Below are positions 47,701 to 60,239 of a stretch of DNA of 64,000 nucleotides, in pieces. Both the position numbers and the translations under genes were made by a program. Below the pieces are notes generated by a model. That model ran no database searches. It had not been told where the DNA came from and saw nothing but the letters and a program-made list of their open reading frames with translations. Positions within the stretch are counted from its first letter, which is position 1. The number at the start of each line of letters is the position of its first letter. The stretch is from Istiophorus platypterus. Lineage: Eukaryota; Chordata; Actinopteri; Istiophoriformes; Istiophoridae. The stretch spans positions 24,921,001-24,985,000 of the forward strand of contig CM029120.1 in the NCBI GenBank assembly GCA_016859345.1, written 5' to 3'.

Positions 47701-50700
47701 ATCTAGAGGAGAACCGCATTATTTATGCAAGAAGATATAAACAATTTTTATTTAAATTTGGCACCATGTCTATATTGGCCTCTAACAGCCTAAAGGCCCA
47801 GTAACACCAGCATTTAAAAAAAGGCTGATTTAAATAAACTACCAATAGCATGTAAAAATAGCATGTAAGGTTTGCAAACAGTTATGAGACATCAGTCAAT
47901 GGTACAAATAAGTCTTGGTGGTGGTGGTACTCTGCAAACTTACTGTCTCATTAACAGCAATGGCACAGATAGTGAGAGTATAAACTAGCTCAGCACCTGA
48001 AGTTACTGAACAGCACTTGCATGTTCTCCAGTGACTAGCGTAATGCAGATTACTGGCCAGGCACAGTTTGCCAATTAACCCTGGAAATAGTCCCTATTTC
48101 AAAAGCCTCTAAAACCACTTTGCCCCTTACTGGTTTGACCAAACCTGAATAAAAAGCTATGGTTTGTTGGAAGGAAATAGATTTGAAGCAAAAGAAGCTT
48201 CAGTTTCCAGCTACATCCATTAAATGATAGTGAAGAATAAGTAGCTAAGTGACCAGTGAAGACAGCTTTATAAAGAAAGTTAAATAATTCCAAAGAATCC
48301 TAACAAAAACTTATAGAAAACAATAACAGAAAAAAATTAAATTTGCCATTTTACAAGAATCAAGAACACAGCAAAATGGTGCCCTTATTCCTGAAAATAC
48401 TAAATTTAACAACCAATTTTGTTTAGCTCTGAGCTACTACAAGGTACAATAATTTATTAGAGGAATGGACAGCAGAACGGATCTGGAAAATAAAGCCATG
48501 CCTAGTCTTTGGGGGATGGAGTTTAATTTCTAAAGTTGTACAGGCCAGTGAAAGTTATTACTATATAAGGTAGTATCACAGAGACATATTAATCAATATG
48601 ACAGATCTGGGGCATTATAAGGTGATCCCAGCCACTGAGACTGGAAGTTGTTTCTTGATCAGCCACCCTGTGAATGAATGCAACAGCAACTAACAGGGCA
48701 ATGGCATTAATATTCATGCCCAAAAATTTTTCATAAACAGATCAATTTGTGCCAAAGCTGCTTCCATACACGTGCCATCCCCTCTTTTAACCTTATTTAT
48801 CCAAGGAATGTCAAGTGAGCTCAGTGTCTTTGCCCAGTATCCCCCTGCACTGCTTCACATGCATACTGCACTGCACATTCACATTGGCAGCTCCCCCAAA
48901 TCAAAGCCTGAAAAGACAATATAGGTCTACTTGATTTTAAAGATCTAAGACAAGGCACTTGACCTAAGTCACGCTGGGTCTAAAGGATATAGCAAATAAC
49001 AATTTTGTCTTGGTATGGTCCAATTCTGTGGTGTCAAGCAGGGAAAGTTGTTTTAATATTTTGCCAGTACTGTATCAAAATTTTAAGTTCTTGCTGGTAT
49101 GGTAAGCATAACTGAATGGCAGCTGGGCTCCAAAAGACCCAGACACATGTTGATAAAATCATTGACTAATTAAGAATTTTTGACCTGGGAGGTAGGAGAG
49201 CTAGAAGAGACTACTGGTTTAGTGCTAGTGGAGGGAAAACTTCACCCAGCATGTCAAATGGTTGTCACCAACTGGATGTCTTGTGTAACGTGAGAGGAGA
49301 GAAGGGAAAGTCTCTCCCTATTTTTGAGGTCCCTTTTTGCGACCAACTCCCTGTGCTCCTGGTGTAATTAATTAGAGCAGCTACTCAGTGATACTTAGGG
49401 GAGAGGAAAATACTACGGCTGGATGAGCATAAGCAGACAGAGTAGAGGCCACAGCCAGAGAAGAAGTAGCATCAGTGAGACAAGAAGTGCCAGCCTGCTA
49501 TTCGGCGCTGGTGCAGTGCCCTGTGCCGGCCACCAAAGACAATGTGTCCAAAAGGTTTTCCTCCTTGACTTTGTAGAGGTTGTGGATTTTTTTTTCTCCA
49601 ACACAGCAATCTTATTGCTGAGAAAAATAAGTGGAGCCATGGTGTTTGCTCAGCTGTTTGCTCTAAAAAAATCAAAACCAGAGGTCTAATGACTAAAATC
49701 CTTTATACAATAAAAGGTATTATTAAAAACAACCAATATCTTAAAATCTGTATCCTAAAAAGCATCCAAAAACCAGAAAAGAGTCAGTTTAAAAAAAAAA
49801 TTCCAGTTTAAGAGAGAGCTTGCTAGCAGACGAACAAAACGAAAGTGCAATTATTCCAATACAGTGGAGTTATCTTGTGTTTTTATCTTCATAGTACTGT
49901 ATGAATATTATAAGTATTATATTTCATATTAGTATTGCAAGATGAAGTCTAAGTATTATGTTAATACTCTATGACAGAAAGCTTTGTACCCTGCCTTCTA
50001 AATGTGGCTTTTCTGAACAGATACTGCTTTTTGATGAGTGTCACATGAACTAGTTTTTTTGAAGCATGCTGAGGTCTTAATTGCCTCGCTTACTGTCACT
50101 TAGGTAATAATTTGAAAACAATGTTACTGTCATTAATTTACAGCCCATGAATTAGCAAGTTTGGAACCCTAGTGCTCTCTTACTTCATAAGAACCTGAAT
50201 AACAATTTGTCTCAATACTATATTTTCTCAGTTGAGTGATAGTCTATGTTAGACAGTTGGAAAGTAAGAGTTTGTGAAAATCTGTTTTGTAAAATGTTTG
50301 CAGTTATACAGTTTACTGCTACTTATTGTACATTTTAGTATCTCTGAGTAAAATGTTAAGGGTCAAGAATTGCTCTTCCATAGAGGTGGGGGGCTAGTAT
50401 TGGCCAAACTCCAAAAACGCTAGCTCCTGGTGGTTTTATTTAAATTTGTAGATAGATTTGTAGATATTTCTCAGATAACCCTCAAGACTTGAGATAACCC
50501 TCAAGACTTCTTTAGGATTATTTTCCTAGACTTTGAAAGTTTGAGCTCCCCTGCAACATGTATATTTTAAAAATGGCCTCAGAACTCCCTGTGGAAGTTT
50601 TCTTTTTTGTGTTTTCATTGTGACCTTTTACCTTGTCTGGTAGGTTAATGATGGGCTCCGCTTCGCCTGGTGATGTGTTGTACCCCAGAAGGGCTTGGAG

Positions 50701-50898
50701 GAAGTAGCGGCTACTGGCAGCGAGGACAGCCCTGTGTGCACGCACCTCCCTACCCTCCACAAGTACAGTTACATCGCAAAGGATGCCCTGCCGCCGCTGC
50801 TCCTCCAGGCTCAACAGCACATTTGCACAGTGGACCTTAGATTCGTACACGTACATGGGCGCTCCCGCCTCACTGTCCTGCTCTTCGCCTGCCAACAT
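34195..50898 (-). CDS. bach2: bach2 (BTB-bZIP transcription repressor), four coding exons
   Basis: Nuclear transcription factor that pairs with small Maf proteins at MARE/ARE sites and represses targets; in mammals it controls B- and T-cell fate and responds to heme and oxidative stress. Exons 50898-50632, 44428-43007, 36325-36119 and 34632-34195 join in phase 0 to 777 residues (human about 841). BTB domain about residues 24-143 (YVYESKVHCANVLLSL, AHRAVLAASS, LLQFAYTAKLVLSREN). One CP heme-type motif, QCPKYRKYHH, near residue 195. Basic region RRRSKNRIAAQRCRKRK at about 602-618, then a leucine zipper. The C-terminal TVTVDFCQEMTEKCTTEE corresponds to the BACH2 cytoplasmic-localisation tail and favours BACH2 over BACH1. 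Few CP motifs are visible, so heme sensing may be reduced compared with mammals (inference). Which of the two teleost paralogues this is cannot be told. Confidence 0.95.
35878..35950. repeat. CA microsatellite in bach2 intron
   Basis: (CA)n of about 60 bases in the intron between the bZIP and last coding exons. Confidence 0.95.
36016..36104. repeat. GT-rich tract next to bach2 bZIP donor
   Basis: Interrupted (GT)n on the plus strand, hence CA-rich in the bach2 pre-mRNA, starting within about 15 bases of the bZIP-exon donor. Confidence 0.9.
36119..36325 (-). CDS. bach2: bach2 bZIP exon
   Basis: 207 bases (69 codons). Acceptor CCTTTCAG; it begins VKLPFPADQ and includes QILIKMHKLSSEQLEFI, RRRSKNRIAAQRCRKRK and the start of the zipper DCIQNLESEIHKL. 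The donor CTG|GTGCGA is weak and is followed in the intron by CA-repeat DNA. The join to VCEKEKLLSERNQLK restores the family's zipper. Confidence 0.94.
36600..36790. repeat. Probable dispersed-repeat fragment
   Basis: Begins CTGCCACAACATTAAAAGCA, which resembles a widespread fish repeat as I recall it. No coding motif; low confidence. Confidence 0.35.
37110..37705 (+). mobile_element. Tc1-like fragment in bach2 intron
   Basis: Tc1-style ends (TGGTCAAAAGTTTTAGGAC near 37130 and an inverted, diverged TTCTAAAATTTTTGAGG near 37690). A short catalytic-region echo VWSLDESKIWIK occurs at about 37515. Heavily decayed. Confidence 0.55.
38537..38605. repeat. GA microsatellite
   Basis: (GA)n with AAA and GTGA interruptions, followed 130 bases later by a (CT)n tract, so the two could pair. 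Confidence 0.93.
38739..38774. repeat. CT microsatellite
   Basis: (CT)n with one TTT interruption; inverted partner of the GA tract to its left. Confidence 0.93.
38775..42990. other. bach2 intron, nothing further recognised
   Basis: AT-rich; includes G homopolymers at 39598-39608 and 41470-41479. No exon or clear element seen. Confidence 0.5.
43007..44428 (-). CDS. bach2: bach2 large exon: BTB C-half and regulatory region
   Basis: 1422 bases (474 codons), phase 0 at both ends, acceptor TCTACAG and donor GAG|GTTAGT. It begins VTAKGFAPLLQFAYTAK and completes the BTB fold at EDSCFRFLQEQL. The rest is a largely disordered regulatory region: CPKYRKYHH, an acidic patch (KEEPFVFEEGEES), a conserved-looking LSLNNYRELVKDRQRDKKES segment, and a Ser-rich tract ending SFSEGDSESS. 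The frame stays open past the donor to 42926, but that tail does not resemble BACH proteins. Confidence 0.93.
44445..50630. other. bach2 intron between the two BTB-coding exons
   Basis: 6.2-kb intron splitting the BTB domain. 45.6-47.1 kb has fairly even base composition and could be an old retroelement, but no protein motif was recognised. 49.43-49.57 kb is locally CpG-bearing. Confidence 0.5.
50632..50898 (-). CDS. bach2: bach2 first coding exon: N-terminal half of BTB domain
   Basis: Acceptor CTTCTTTGCAG ends at 50915, 16 bases upstream of the ATG at 50898, so the 5' UTR is spliced. It encodes 89 residues: MLAGEEQDSEAGAP, then MYVYESKVHCANVLLSLEEQ and CDVTVLVEGREVRAHRAVLA. The donor is AAG|GTAAAA. 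The start is chosen by alignment with the human protein, where PMYVYES follows a similarly short leader. Confidence 0.94.
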
Positions 50899-52344
50899 CA
50901 CTCCCTCTAGGAATCTGCAAAGAAGAAAAACAGAAAGAAATAATAGCATGTCAGCTTGCTACATGGGTACACTCTTTTGCAGGATAATGTAAAGGCTATT
51001 TTTTCCTTGTGTTCCCTTTCTAAAGAGGACGACACTAGAATTTTTGTTAGTTTCTTGTTGGAGTGTCATGTCTAATTTGAGGTAATGTATTTCAACTATG
51101 TATGGGCAATACATGGAGAATTTTCTCTGTCCACTACATGGGACCACAGCAACATATCCGTCCAACTATTTGCTAGCTTACCATGAAATTAGGAATGGAT
51201 ATTCAAGAACCCTGGTCATTATGATCTATTACTTGCTAACTAGTGTGACAACATTTGCAGACACTCAAGCAAGACTGCTGACCAGCCCTTGTCATGCATC
51301 AGTGATACACACGACATACAATGAGTGTATTGGGGAAAACAGTAAAATATATAAAGGATCCCATGGGAAGAAAACATAATTGAGACGGGTAAAAGGGTAA
51401 GGTAAGAATCTATTTATTATTTTGATTAATTTTTTTTAGAGAACCTACAATACATGTAATTGTTGAGAAATTCGAGTTTGAAAAGTTTTTTAAGCATTTG
51501 TAAAATAACATACATTCAGGTTCCTCCAGTTCCACACAGTCCTTTTAAAATGACCTAGAAATGCAATGCACTGTGGTAAAATATGGGAAAGGTGTGATGG
51601 GATTAAAAACTGGAACACACCCAACTCTTATACCCAGTAACTACTGAGCCATGTTCTAAATTATACAGCTAGGAGACTGTTAGTCGATTAATCCTTGGTC
51701 AAAAGTGAGAAATTTATTAGCAACTGCTGTGTGATTTGTTATATACTCATTTTAACAAGCAAAAAAATGCCAAACATTGTCTGGCTCTAGTGTCTCAGTG
51801 TGACTATTTGCTTTTTTCTTCATCTTAAAGTGATAATAAGCAGAATATCTTTGGATTTTTGACTGCTGGTCACAAAAAGGAATTATGATATTATGATACC
51901 TCATAAAAACAATAAATGAAATTTACTCAACTCCATGTATTGCCTGTAGTGCCACCACAATTATAAGCTCTACATGGCTGTACTCACACTAGTGAGTCCT
52001 TTTGCAAAGTAAAGCCTTGCCAATTCTCTTTTCACTTCAGTACCTAACTGACAGTCTCAGACACATAAACAGTAGAAGGATACAAAAAGGTATTCACCAT
52101 AGTGTAGGTATACTGAATTATAAGATGCTTTATGATGAGTGTATGAAAGTCCATATATCTATGTATATGTGTTTAACCATTGATATATATTAGAGGCACA
52201 TATAGACAGATATAAAGCGGCCCTCTACATTGATTCGAGCCCGCTCTACCCAGAGGCTTTCCATTGTGTTGCCTTTCACTGCTGTAGTACATAAAGCCCT
52301 GACGCAGACAGCTGAGCATGCAGTCTGTCTATCTCATCAGCCAT

Positions 52345-52445
52345 GGGCTGTGTGTGTGTAAATGTATGTGTATGTGTGTGTGTTTGTGTGCTTGCAAGCG
52401 TGCATGCATGCACAAATGTGTGTGTGTGTGTGTCTGTTTGTGTGA
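52345..52445. repeat. TG-rich tract with GCATGCATGC core
   Basis: Interrupted TG repeat with an alternating purine-pyrimidine middle (GCGTGCATGCATGCAC). Confidence 0.85.
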
Positions 52446-55400
52446 TGAGGCATAGAGGGGTCTGCTTTCTGCTGATTCATGGCTTTTGAATAGGCAGAGC
52501 CCAGCACTGGGGGCTGCTGAAGTAGTATTTTAGCTTTTCTCCCTGTGGCCCACTAGCCAATCATTTCAGCAGTGTAGATCATCTCCTGCTTCCTTTTAGG
52601 AAGACTACAGGCTCAGACTATTCCCTATTGTTTTTATGATGCATGCAAATTGTTCACTAACACTATTTGCCCAGTGTACTACCTTGCTAATATTTTTGAG
52701 TTATTGCCTGTTGAAACTGAAATCAAAAGAAAAGGGGAAATGTATTCACTAACACTGCTCTTTGTGTCTTGTCATCTACTGTTTTTGTAAGACAATTGGC
52801 TAAGATGAATTTACTACTACTCTAATGGACTCCACTGCACACCACTGCCTTTCCAGTGCTATAGCCACAGTCCTGACTCAAGGTTTGGATGACCCACGGC
52901 CATTTATTTTGTGCCGCTATCAGGCATAAAAATATTATATAAGGCTTCCTCATGTACAAGACAATCAGATGTGATTACACTGCTGTGCGAGTGACCATCA
53001 GGCATTTTTAAACTTTTTGACTGGTGCAACTATAAAGATCAGCAAAACCAAAATGATGAAGAAAAATTAAGACTTGAGGTTATTCTGGCTTTACTGTCTA
53101 TCAACTTTTAGTAAAATTGTATCAGGATGATATGACTACATTAACCAATAAACCAGTTAAAATTTTTCAACATTCTGTTCTGTTAATGTAAGATTTCAAG
53201 GAAATAGTGACTACAAACTAAAAAAAAATTGTTTGACATCAATTGTATTGTCTACTACTACTTTTTCTATAAATGAACAATAAATAAAAAAATTTAAAAA
53301 TTTCTTGTTAACTTTTTTTGTTTTATACTGATGAGTAAAAGCAAAAAGGTGAAACAGTTATTTGAAATGATCCTCAATTTAGTAGTCTATACTGATATCC
53401 AACTCACTGAATACGAGAAATATACTGGGTTTTTTTATATCAGATTATGAATAGCCCAAAAGTCTACCATCAGGACAATCTAGACAAGCACTGCTTGAAC
53501 AGCTAAAGCTAAAAATAGACATAATTCAGAATGATACTAAAGATAAAGTGATATCTCTCCTTACATCACAGAAAGGCATTCTGCCCCTTTAAATGGTCTG
53601 ATGTTTTCTATTAGCATTCATCTTGTAATATACTGCCCTGTTATAGCCGCAGTAGGCTACTGTCTCTGGAAGCCGGGTTGACTACCAGCCATTGCATCGA
53701 TCATTTTTTTTTTTCATTTTTGTAGGCTAGGCTGTGTCCAGTGACAAAGGCTGGGGCTTGTCAAGCAGAGGGGAGAGCAGCATCTTTTTTCAACATTTGT
53801 CCATCATGGGATCTTTGATAGGGGACTAGCTGTAGCTAGCTACAGACAAGTCTTATTGTCAAGCTGCCCTTGACTCAGCATCCACCATTATGAGATCGAT
53901 CATGATATTTAACACATTATGCAAATGCAAAGATGAATGAGGAAATTAAACTTGCATGTTAGAAAATCACTTCAACAGTCTTTTTGTCCTAAGCATTAAA
54001 AAGTAGTAGTAGCAAGGGTGAATAAATCACACTGTGATTTATCATCTCAGATCAGTAGAACTGGTCTTGTATGTCACCTTTGTCACCATGATGAGGAAGA
54101 TGGGAAATATTTATTCAATTTACATATTTACAGTTAACCATGTAAGGTAAGATGTTAAAGATTAGTGGAGGTGGTTGTTGGTTGTGAATTATACTGGAGA
54201 AAGCACCCATGGACTATGATCCGTTAAACCATCTGTTGTTCTTGTAAATGTGGTGAAGATGTAAGGAGACACCAACTAACCACATTGCCTAATTCCATGG
54301 CAATATTGCAGAAGAGTAAGCTAAATCATAAGCGAATACACCTCCTTTACATTCCAAACAATCCGAGAACTGCCTCTTGAGGATTTTAAGAGAAGCAGCA
54401 CTTAAACAAATAACCATGAAGTGGCTAAAAACCAACTACACCACAAACAGGAAAAGAGAAAGTGATTAAGGAAATTTTCAAATGGAGGATAAGGATTTCA
54501 GTTAATTTATTTGAATTAACAAAATAAGATAAGAAAAAGGCATTATACAGTGAGATTCAGGGGTTCACAATGAGGTTAAGATTATATCGTTAAAATGATT
54601 AGGAGAGGAATCAAGAGGGGTGTAAATTTGAAATTTCTAATAAAACCAAATCCATCTGGTTTTTTTTTTTTTATTTCATTTTCATTTCATTTGTTCCCTT
54701 ACTTATTAACGTAATTTATGCTTACGGTGTTAAAATTAGGTTTTGTGTTGAGGTATGTGTGGCGATGCGGGCAGAGATTTTTGTCTCGAGATAAAGACAA
54801 AAAACTGACATGATTTTCTTTGTAAATTATTATTGTGATGTGTAACTATAAAATACAGAGTACATGATCATTTTATATGACACTTTGCCTACATTTGTCA
54901 AATTGTGACATATATTATTAACATCAACATCATTTGGAAATACTAGGAACACAGTAAAATTAAGTCATGGGAAGAATGAGAGATAATTCTTTAAAATGAT
55001 TGGTACTAAGATATTTTGTCATTAAAATAATGAGGAGTTTTTTTTTTTCATTTACATTTGAACTACAACAGACTTTTGAAAATTATTCCTTTAGATGTGA
55101 AAGTCAGAGGTAGCTCTGCAGTGTGTACTGGCTATACCAATGTATCAAATTACTGAAATTATTTTGAGAATTTGCATAAACATTTCACACTTTTTATATT
55201 TCCCATTTCTAATTTTGAATTAGCAGAGACTGATGTATAAAGCAATGTATGTTTTGTGTTTTTCCCTACCAACCGCATGGGGAAGAATGTTCAGAGACAG
55301 TTGAGGGGCTTTGGTAAACAAGAATTGCCATTGGTTTCATCATCTTGTCTGGGCTGTTCTTCAATATGTGTGAGGAAAGGACATTACGTTTCAGCCGCAG

Positions 55401-55451
55401 CTGGCACTGACAGGCATCTAACTGATATCCATAATCCCCAAACTGTAAAAG

Positions 55452-55552
55452 GAGAAAAAAAAATAATAATAAAAAAAAAAATATATATATATATTTTTTT
55501 TAAATATATATAGAGAGAGAGGTAGAGAGAGACAGAGAGAGACAGAGAGAGA
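55452..55552. repeat. A-rich, TA and GA compound simple repeat
   Basis: Consecutive poly-A/AAT, (TA)n, poly-T, (TA)n and (GA)n with GACA units. Confidence 0.93.
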
Positions 55553-56268
55553 ATAATCTAGTATTTTGAATAATCTGCTGTATCAAATTAAGAGACAAAA
55601 CATTATTTGACACACAAAAATTTAAAACTGGTGGCCATAACACAGACTTCTATAATTGTAATGTCATTGGGATGAGTCCGATGTTTCTATATTAAGCAAA
55701 GGTAAACAAAAAATATTTTTGATTGGTTCTAGGACCAGCCACTTCTTCCACTTTTCTACTCTATTAATAATTCTGGGAATGGTCTTGCTTTCTTATAAAC
55801 ACAGGATTCAAACCCTCACCCAACACCAATAATTTTCAGACAGTCTCTAAAGATCATCCATAAGATCAGGGTTCTCGAAGAATTGTCTGGGAGTAGAACA
55901 ATATCACTCAAATAACAATCAGGCATATAAACTCATGATCACCCTATGACCTAGTCAGAATAGTTAGGTAAATGATTGAGTATTACCTAAACCTGTACCT
56001 ACATACTACACAACACCCTTCCACGTTGAACTGTTTGCAACATCCAAATACATTACTCAAAATCACAATCAACAGGCAAAACACCAGTGAAGCAGAGTGG
56101 CAGGAAGTTCCTCCTGTCCAAGTGGCAATGACAGAATTTCCCATAATGCAGCTCTCCGTGGCCACTCAGCACTTTCTCCTCATCACTCTTGGCCTACATT
56201 CAACCTGGCAGAGCTATAAATCAAACAAAAATATGTAAAGCCATTCAAACTCCTCATACAGCCAGACT

Positions 56269-56336
56269 ACCCACACACATACACACAAACACACACACGC
56301 ATACACAAACACAAACACACACACACTAACACACAC

Positions 56337-56368
<32 letters not shown>
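56269..56368. repeat. CA microsatellite
   Basis: Interrupted and then pure (CA)n. Confidence 0.95.
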
Positions 56369-56373
<5 letters not shown>

Positions 56374-56379
56374 TGTTTG

Positions 56380-56540
56380 CACATCTATCTTTGTGGGGAT
56401 ACTAGTTGACAAATTGCATTCCCTAACCCCTGAGCTTGACATAAGCCTGATCCCCAAAAGTCTTAACCCTCAAACAGATCTTTAAAATTGTGAGGACAGG
56501 AAAACGTCCTCACTTTCCCAAAATGTCCTAATAATGTATA
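56380..56540. repeat. Dispersed GAGGAC-type repeat between two CA tracts
   Basis: Starts CTTTGTGGGGATACTAG and contains CCCTAACCCC- and CTTAACCCT-like units and a hairpin GTGAGGAC...GTCCTCAC (56490-56513). It resembles a common fish repeat, as I recall it. Confidence 0.6.
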
Positions 56541-56555
56541 GCCACACAAATACAA

Positions 56556-56603
56556 TACACACAAACAAACACACACGCACACACACACACACACACAAAC
56601 ACA

Positions 56604-56658
<55 letters not shown>

Positions 56659-56661
56659 GCA
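56556..56661. repeat. Second CA microsatellite
   Basis: (CA)n with GC and AA interruptions, about 100 bases; the inverse strand gives a spurious Cys/Val open frame. Confidence 0.95.
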
Positions 56662-58559
56662 CAGTGCTTCCACACAGGCAATATAGAAACATTCAGGAGT
56701 GAATTATTCATCACAGGAGCAGCAGAGCTCAAGGACAGGCAGGAATGCTCCCCCCGAGATTCTGCTACACACAAATATCAATTAACAAACACTAATTAAC
56801 AAACACTAACAAACACTCTGTGTATGTGTATTTATGTGTGTTTTAGTACAGTCCAATGTATTACTATGCCCTACTTTCCTCCACCCTTCTGTACAATCTC
56901 TCCTGCCCCTATTATGTCTTATTTTCATCTGATGGTGTCTGTGGGGTATTCTGAGTAGATGTTATTTCCACAGAAGTAATTCCATCAGTAAAACAAAAGT
57001 CATGTTCACCACTCCCTCACTTATCTTCTCCAGCACAAGAAATTATTTTCAGTTGCTTCTACTTTTCATCTTTTTTTCATCACAGCTAAGCTATCGTCAA
57101 TCAAACTTGCCACATCCTGTACATTTTCACATTAAAAGCTTTTGAGGAATAGGTATGGATTATGCCAATTAAGAAACTGCAGGGATATTTAATTTGAAAC
57201 CTTTGCAGGGATTGTAGTTTAAATCAGGCTATTGGTTAGAGCAACAGAGTTCTGTTGATATGTACCTAACCCATTTTTTTTTCAAGATAACAGCTAAACA
57301 GAGAGGTAGCAATGAGCTTGCATTAGCCTGGAAACAGGGAGGATCAGAAAAAAATTTTGATTGTCACAACTATAAAGGCCTAAACCACTACTAACTATTT
57401 ACAGTGTGCAACTTTTGAATATTTGTAATCAACAACACTTGTATCCTGGTAATTTACAATGTTTACTTCTTGTTTTGTTCTGTGACATGCTAAAATGTAG
57501 TGTAACAGTAGCAAAAATGGAGACTCAATAATGTCAGTAAACACATTAATGTCTATCTAAACTTTGCTAACATTAGTGAACATTAGCCACCATAAGATAC
57601 TTTTCATACCAACACCACATGTCATTTAATGTATTAAATAGGGAAATGGTCCTTTTTTATTGCCTAAGTGTTATTTTTCTCATATGAAGGAAAAAAAACG
57701 GTATAATTTCTTTGTTCAGAATTTACACTCTGTCTTTAACCTCAGCTTATCCATTGTAACAAGTGAATTTTAACCAAAGTCAGAGGTTTTCACCAAGCAG
57801 TATTTTCATCCATAGTTTTTTTACGTAAGCCTACATAATTATGGCATTTTATGTGTCAACTTGTCAGAGTACACCACTGTCATATTTGCCACCATCTCTC
57901 TTTAGAAAAGTGCAATTTTCGCACATTTGTAACTACTGTGTCTACTTCTTTTGTCTGTATGAATGTGTGCTACAGTTGTCAACTGATCCAAATGGTGTGA
58001 CAATCCAACCCTCTCCGTTGTGGGTGATGTCTTTTACTTGGCTATATACTCTTATTGTTAGCACACAAAAAAACTAATAATAATATTAATATTGTAAGTT
58101 TGTGTATCAATACAAAGAGAGTGCAACAAAATGCAATGGAGAAAGACAAATAAATCTTGATGTACATAAAACATCAGATCTTTGTGGAGCAATTAGGAGA
58201 CTTCCTGAAATGAAAACATAAAAAAAAAGAAATTACATATGCCCATCAAGTTCTCCACATTGTTTTCTTTTTTTTTGAGCTTTATCTAGAGTTCTCTTAC
58301 TGATTTCATCATGTTGTTCCTTCTTTTGAAATGTTGTAATGCCACTATCTGGATAATTAATGTCATTAACTGTTTATCTTTAAGCGTCCAACTCCTAATA
58401 CTCACATAATAGTAGTGGATAGAAGATTCATTTTGCTTGTTTCCTGGAAATTCAGTTACAGTTTTTCCATAATTTAAATGGAAATTGAAAAAATAATGCA
58501 AACATTGCCATGCTGATGTTTAGCTGGCTTGTTTACCATGGACATTTTGTTAGTTTCAA

Positions 58560-60235
58560 CATAGAGGATAATAAAAACAATCCCAGATTTCTTTTCAGCA
58601 CTATAGCCAGGCTGACTGAGACTCATAGCTCAATTGATCCATGTATTCCCATAGCTCTCCAACTATTAGAGACAAAATTCACTTCCTCCTGCCCTCAACT
58701 TGCACTGATTTGTCCTCAAACACAGGAACCTTAGAAACAGCTGTGAAACAGAATCTATACTTAGACAGTTTCTCTCAAGGCAATATTAAGAAACATTCCA
58801 TAAACTTCAATTGTTATGCAGATGATACCCAATTGTATCTATTAATGAATCCTGATGAAACCAATCGGTTAGCTAATCTTCAAGCATGTCTTGTGGATAT
58901 AAAGATCTGGATGATCAGAAACTTCCAACTGTTAAGCTCAGGCAAAACTGAAAAAAGTTAGAGTGCTCAGCCTGCAACACCTGCGAAACATATTATCTAC
59001 TGAAGAAATTACTCAAGATCAGGCACATCCTTTCTCAAAATAACACAGAAGAACTAGTAAATGCTTTTGTCGCTTCTACACTCAATTATTACATCTCCTT
59101 ACTATCAGGCTGATAGTAAGGAGGCCCAATAAAACTTTAAGTACTCTCCAGGTGATTCAGAATACTGCAGCGAGAGAAATGACAGGAATCGGAAAGAAAG
59201 ATTGTATTGCTCCAATATTAGCTTCTCTGACGTTGCTCCCTGTAAAAAGAATAGAATTTAAAATTCTCCTCCTCACCTATGAAGCCCTTAATGGCCAGGT
59301 ACCATCCTATCTTAAAGAGCTCATAGTGCCATATTACACCAGTAGAACACTTTGATCCCAGAGTGCAGGCCTACTTGTGGTTCCTAGAGTTTCCACAAGT
59401 ACACTGGGAGTCAGGCCCTTCAGTTATCTGGCTCCTCTACTGTGGAACCATCTCCAGTTTGGGTCTGGGAGGAAGACACACTCCACGTTTAAGGGTCGGC
59501 TTAAATCCTTCCTTTTTGATAAAACTCCTGGTTAGGCTTGTCTCAGGACCCCCTCGCAATGCTGCTATAGACCTAGACTGCCGGGGGACTTCCCATGATG
59601 CACCAAACTCCCCTTTCCTCTGCCTCATCCTCTCTCCCTGTGTGCATTAATATCTCAAAAATACTTATTACCATCCTCCCTTCTTCATCTCTCTTCTATT
59701 GTTTGGTGCTTTCTCGTCTCTCTTGTCTCTCCTCCTGTCACTTTCTGCAGGTTTTTCTGTTTCTAATGCTGCAAAGTCTGGATCCATGGTTGCAGATCAT
59801 CTACTGCCAAATTTATTATGATTATTACTACTACTATTTATATAGTCCTATTAGTAATATCATTAGCCCCATTAGTATAACTATTAGCTTTGTTATTAGT
59901 CCCATTATTGTCATAGATCTTTAAATGGTATCTGTATTGTGCTAGGCTTGCTCTCCTCCCTCCTCTCTCTCTTTCCCTCTCTTTGTATCTTTCTTTCTCT
60001 CTTTCTCTCCCTCTCTCTTTCAGTCTCAACCCAGTCTGTCAACCCAAAGGCAGATGTCTGCCCAACATGATAAAAGAGAGTTTTTCGTTGCCGGTCGCCA
60101 AGCGCTTACTCATGGGGAAATGTTGGGTCTCTGTAAATAATAACTATAAATAGTCTGGTCTAGACCTGCTCTATATGAAAAGTGCCCTGAGATAACCTCT
60201 GTTATGATATGGTGCTATGTACTATAAATTTTGAA
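58560..60235 (+). mobile_element. LINE fragment, L2/Maui-like (CR1-related), 5'-truncated
   Basis: Broken ORF2 pieces on the plus strand: NNPRFLFSTIARLTETHSS at 58573-58630; the reverse-transcriptase palm motif CYADDTQLYLLMNPDE (catalytic ADD) near 58815-58860; DIKIWMIRNFQLLSSGKTE to 58955; then KILLLTYEALNGQVPSYL at 59255-59310 and SRTL, followed by the family's C-terminal region to about 59520. Most of the palm and the whole endonuclease are missing, and frames shift several times. The 3' region near 60150-60235 carries the usual fish LINE tail (GTCTAGACCTGCTCTATATG). Inactive. Confidence 0.82.
59955..60022. repeat. CT-rich simple repeat in the LINE 3' region
   Basis: Interrupted (CT)n/(CTTT)n in the LINE 3' untranslated part. 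Confidence 0.85.
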
Positions 60236-60239
60236 TTTC

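Larger units (their letters stand above)
50914..58550. other. Upstream of bach2 coding start: 5' intron or flank
   Basis: The acceptor just right of 50914 implies that non-coding bach2 exons lie further right. None could be located. Stretch 52200-52650 has low repeat content and may be conserved non-coding DNA. Confidence 0.45.

Noticed and set aside
49413..49689. CpG-bearing spot with overlapping short frames in a bach2 intron
   Set aside because: No splice-compatible exon or known family; too little to call.
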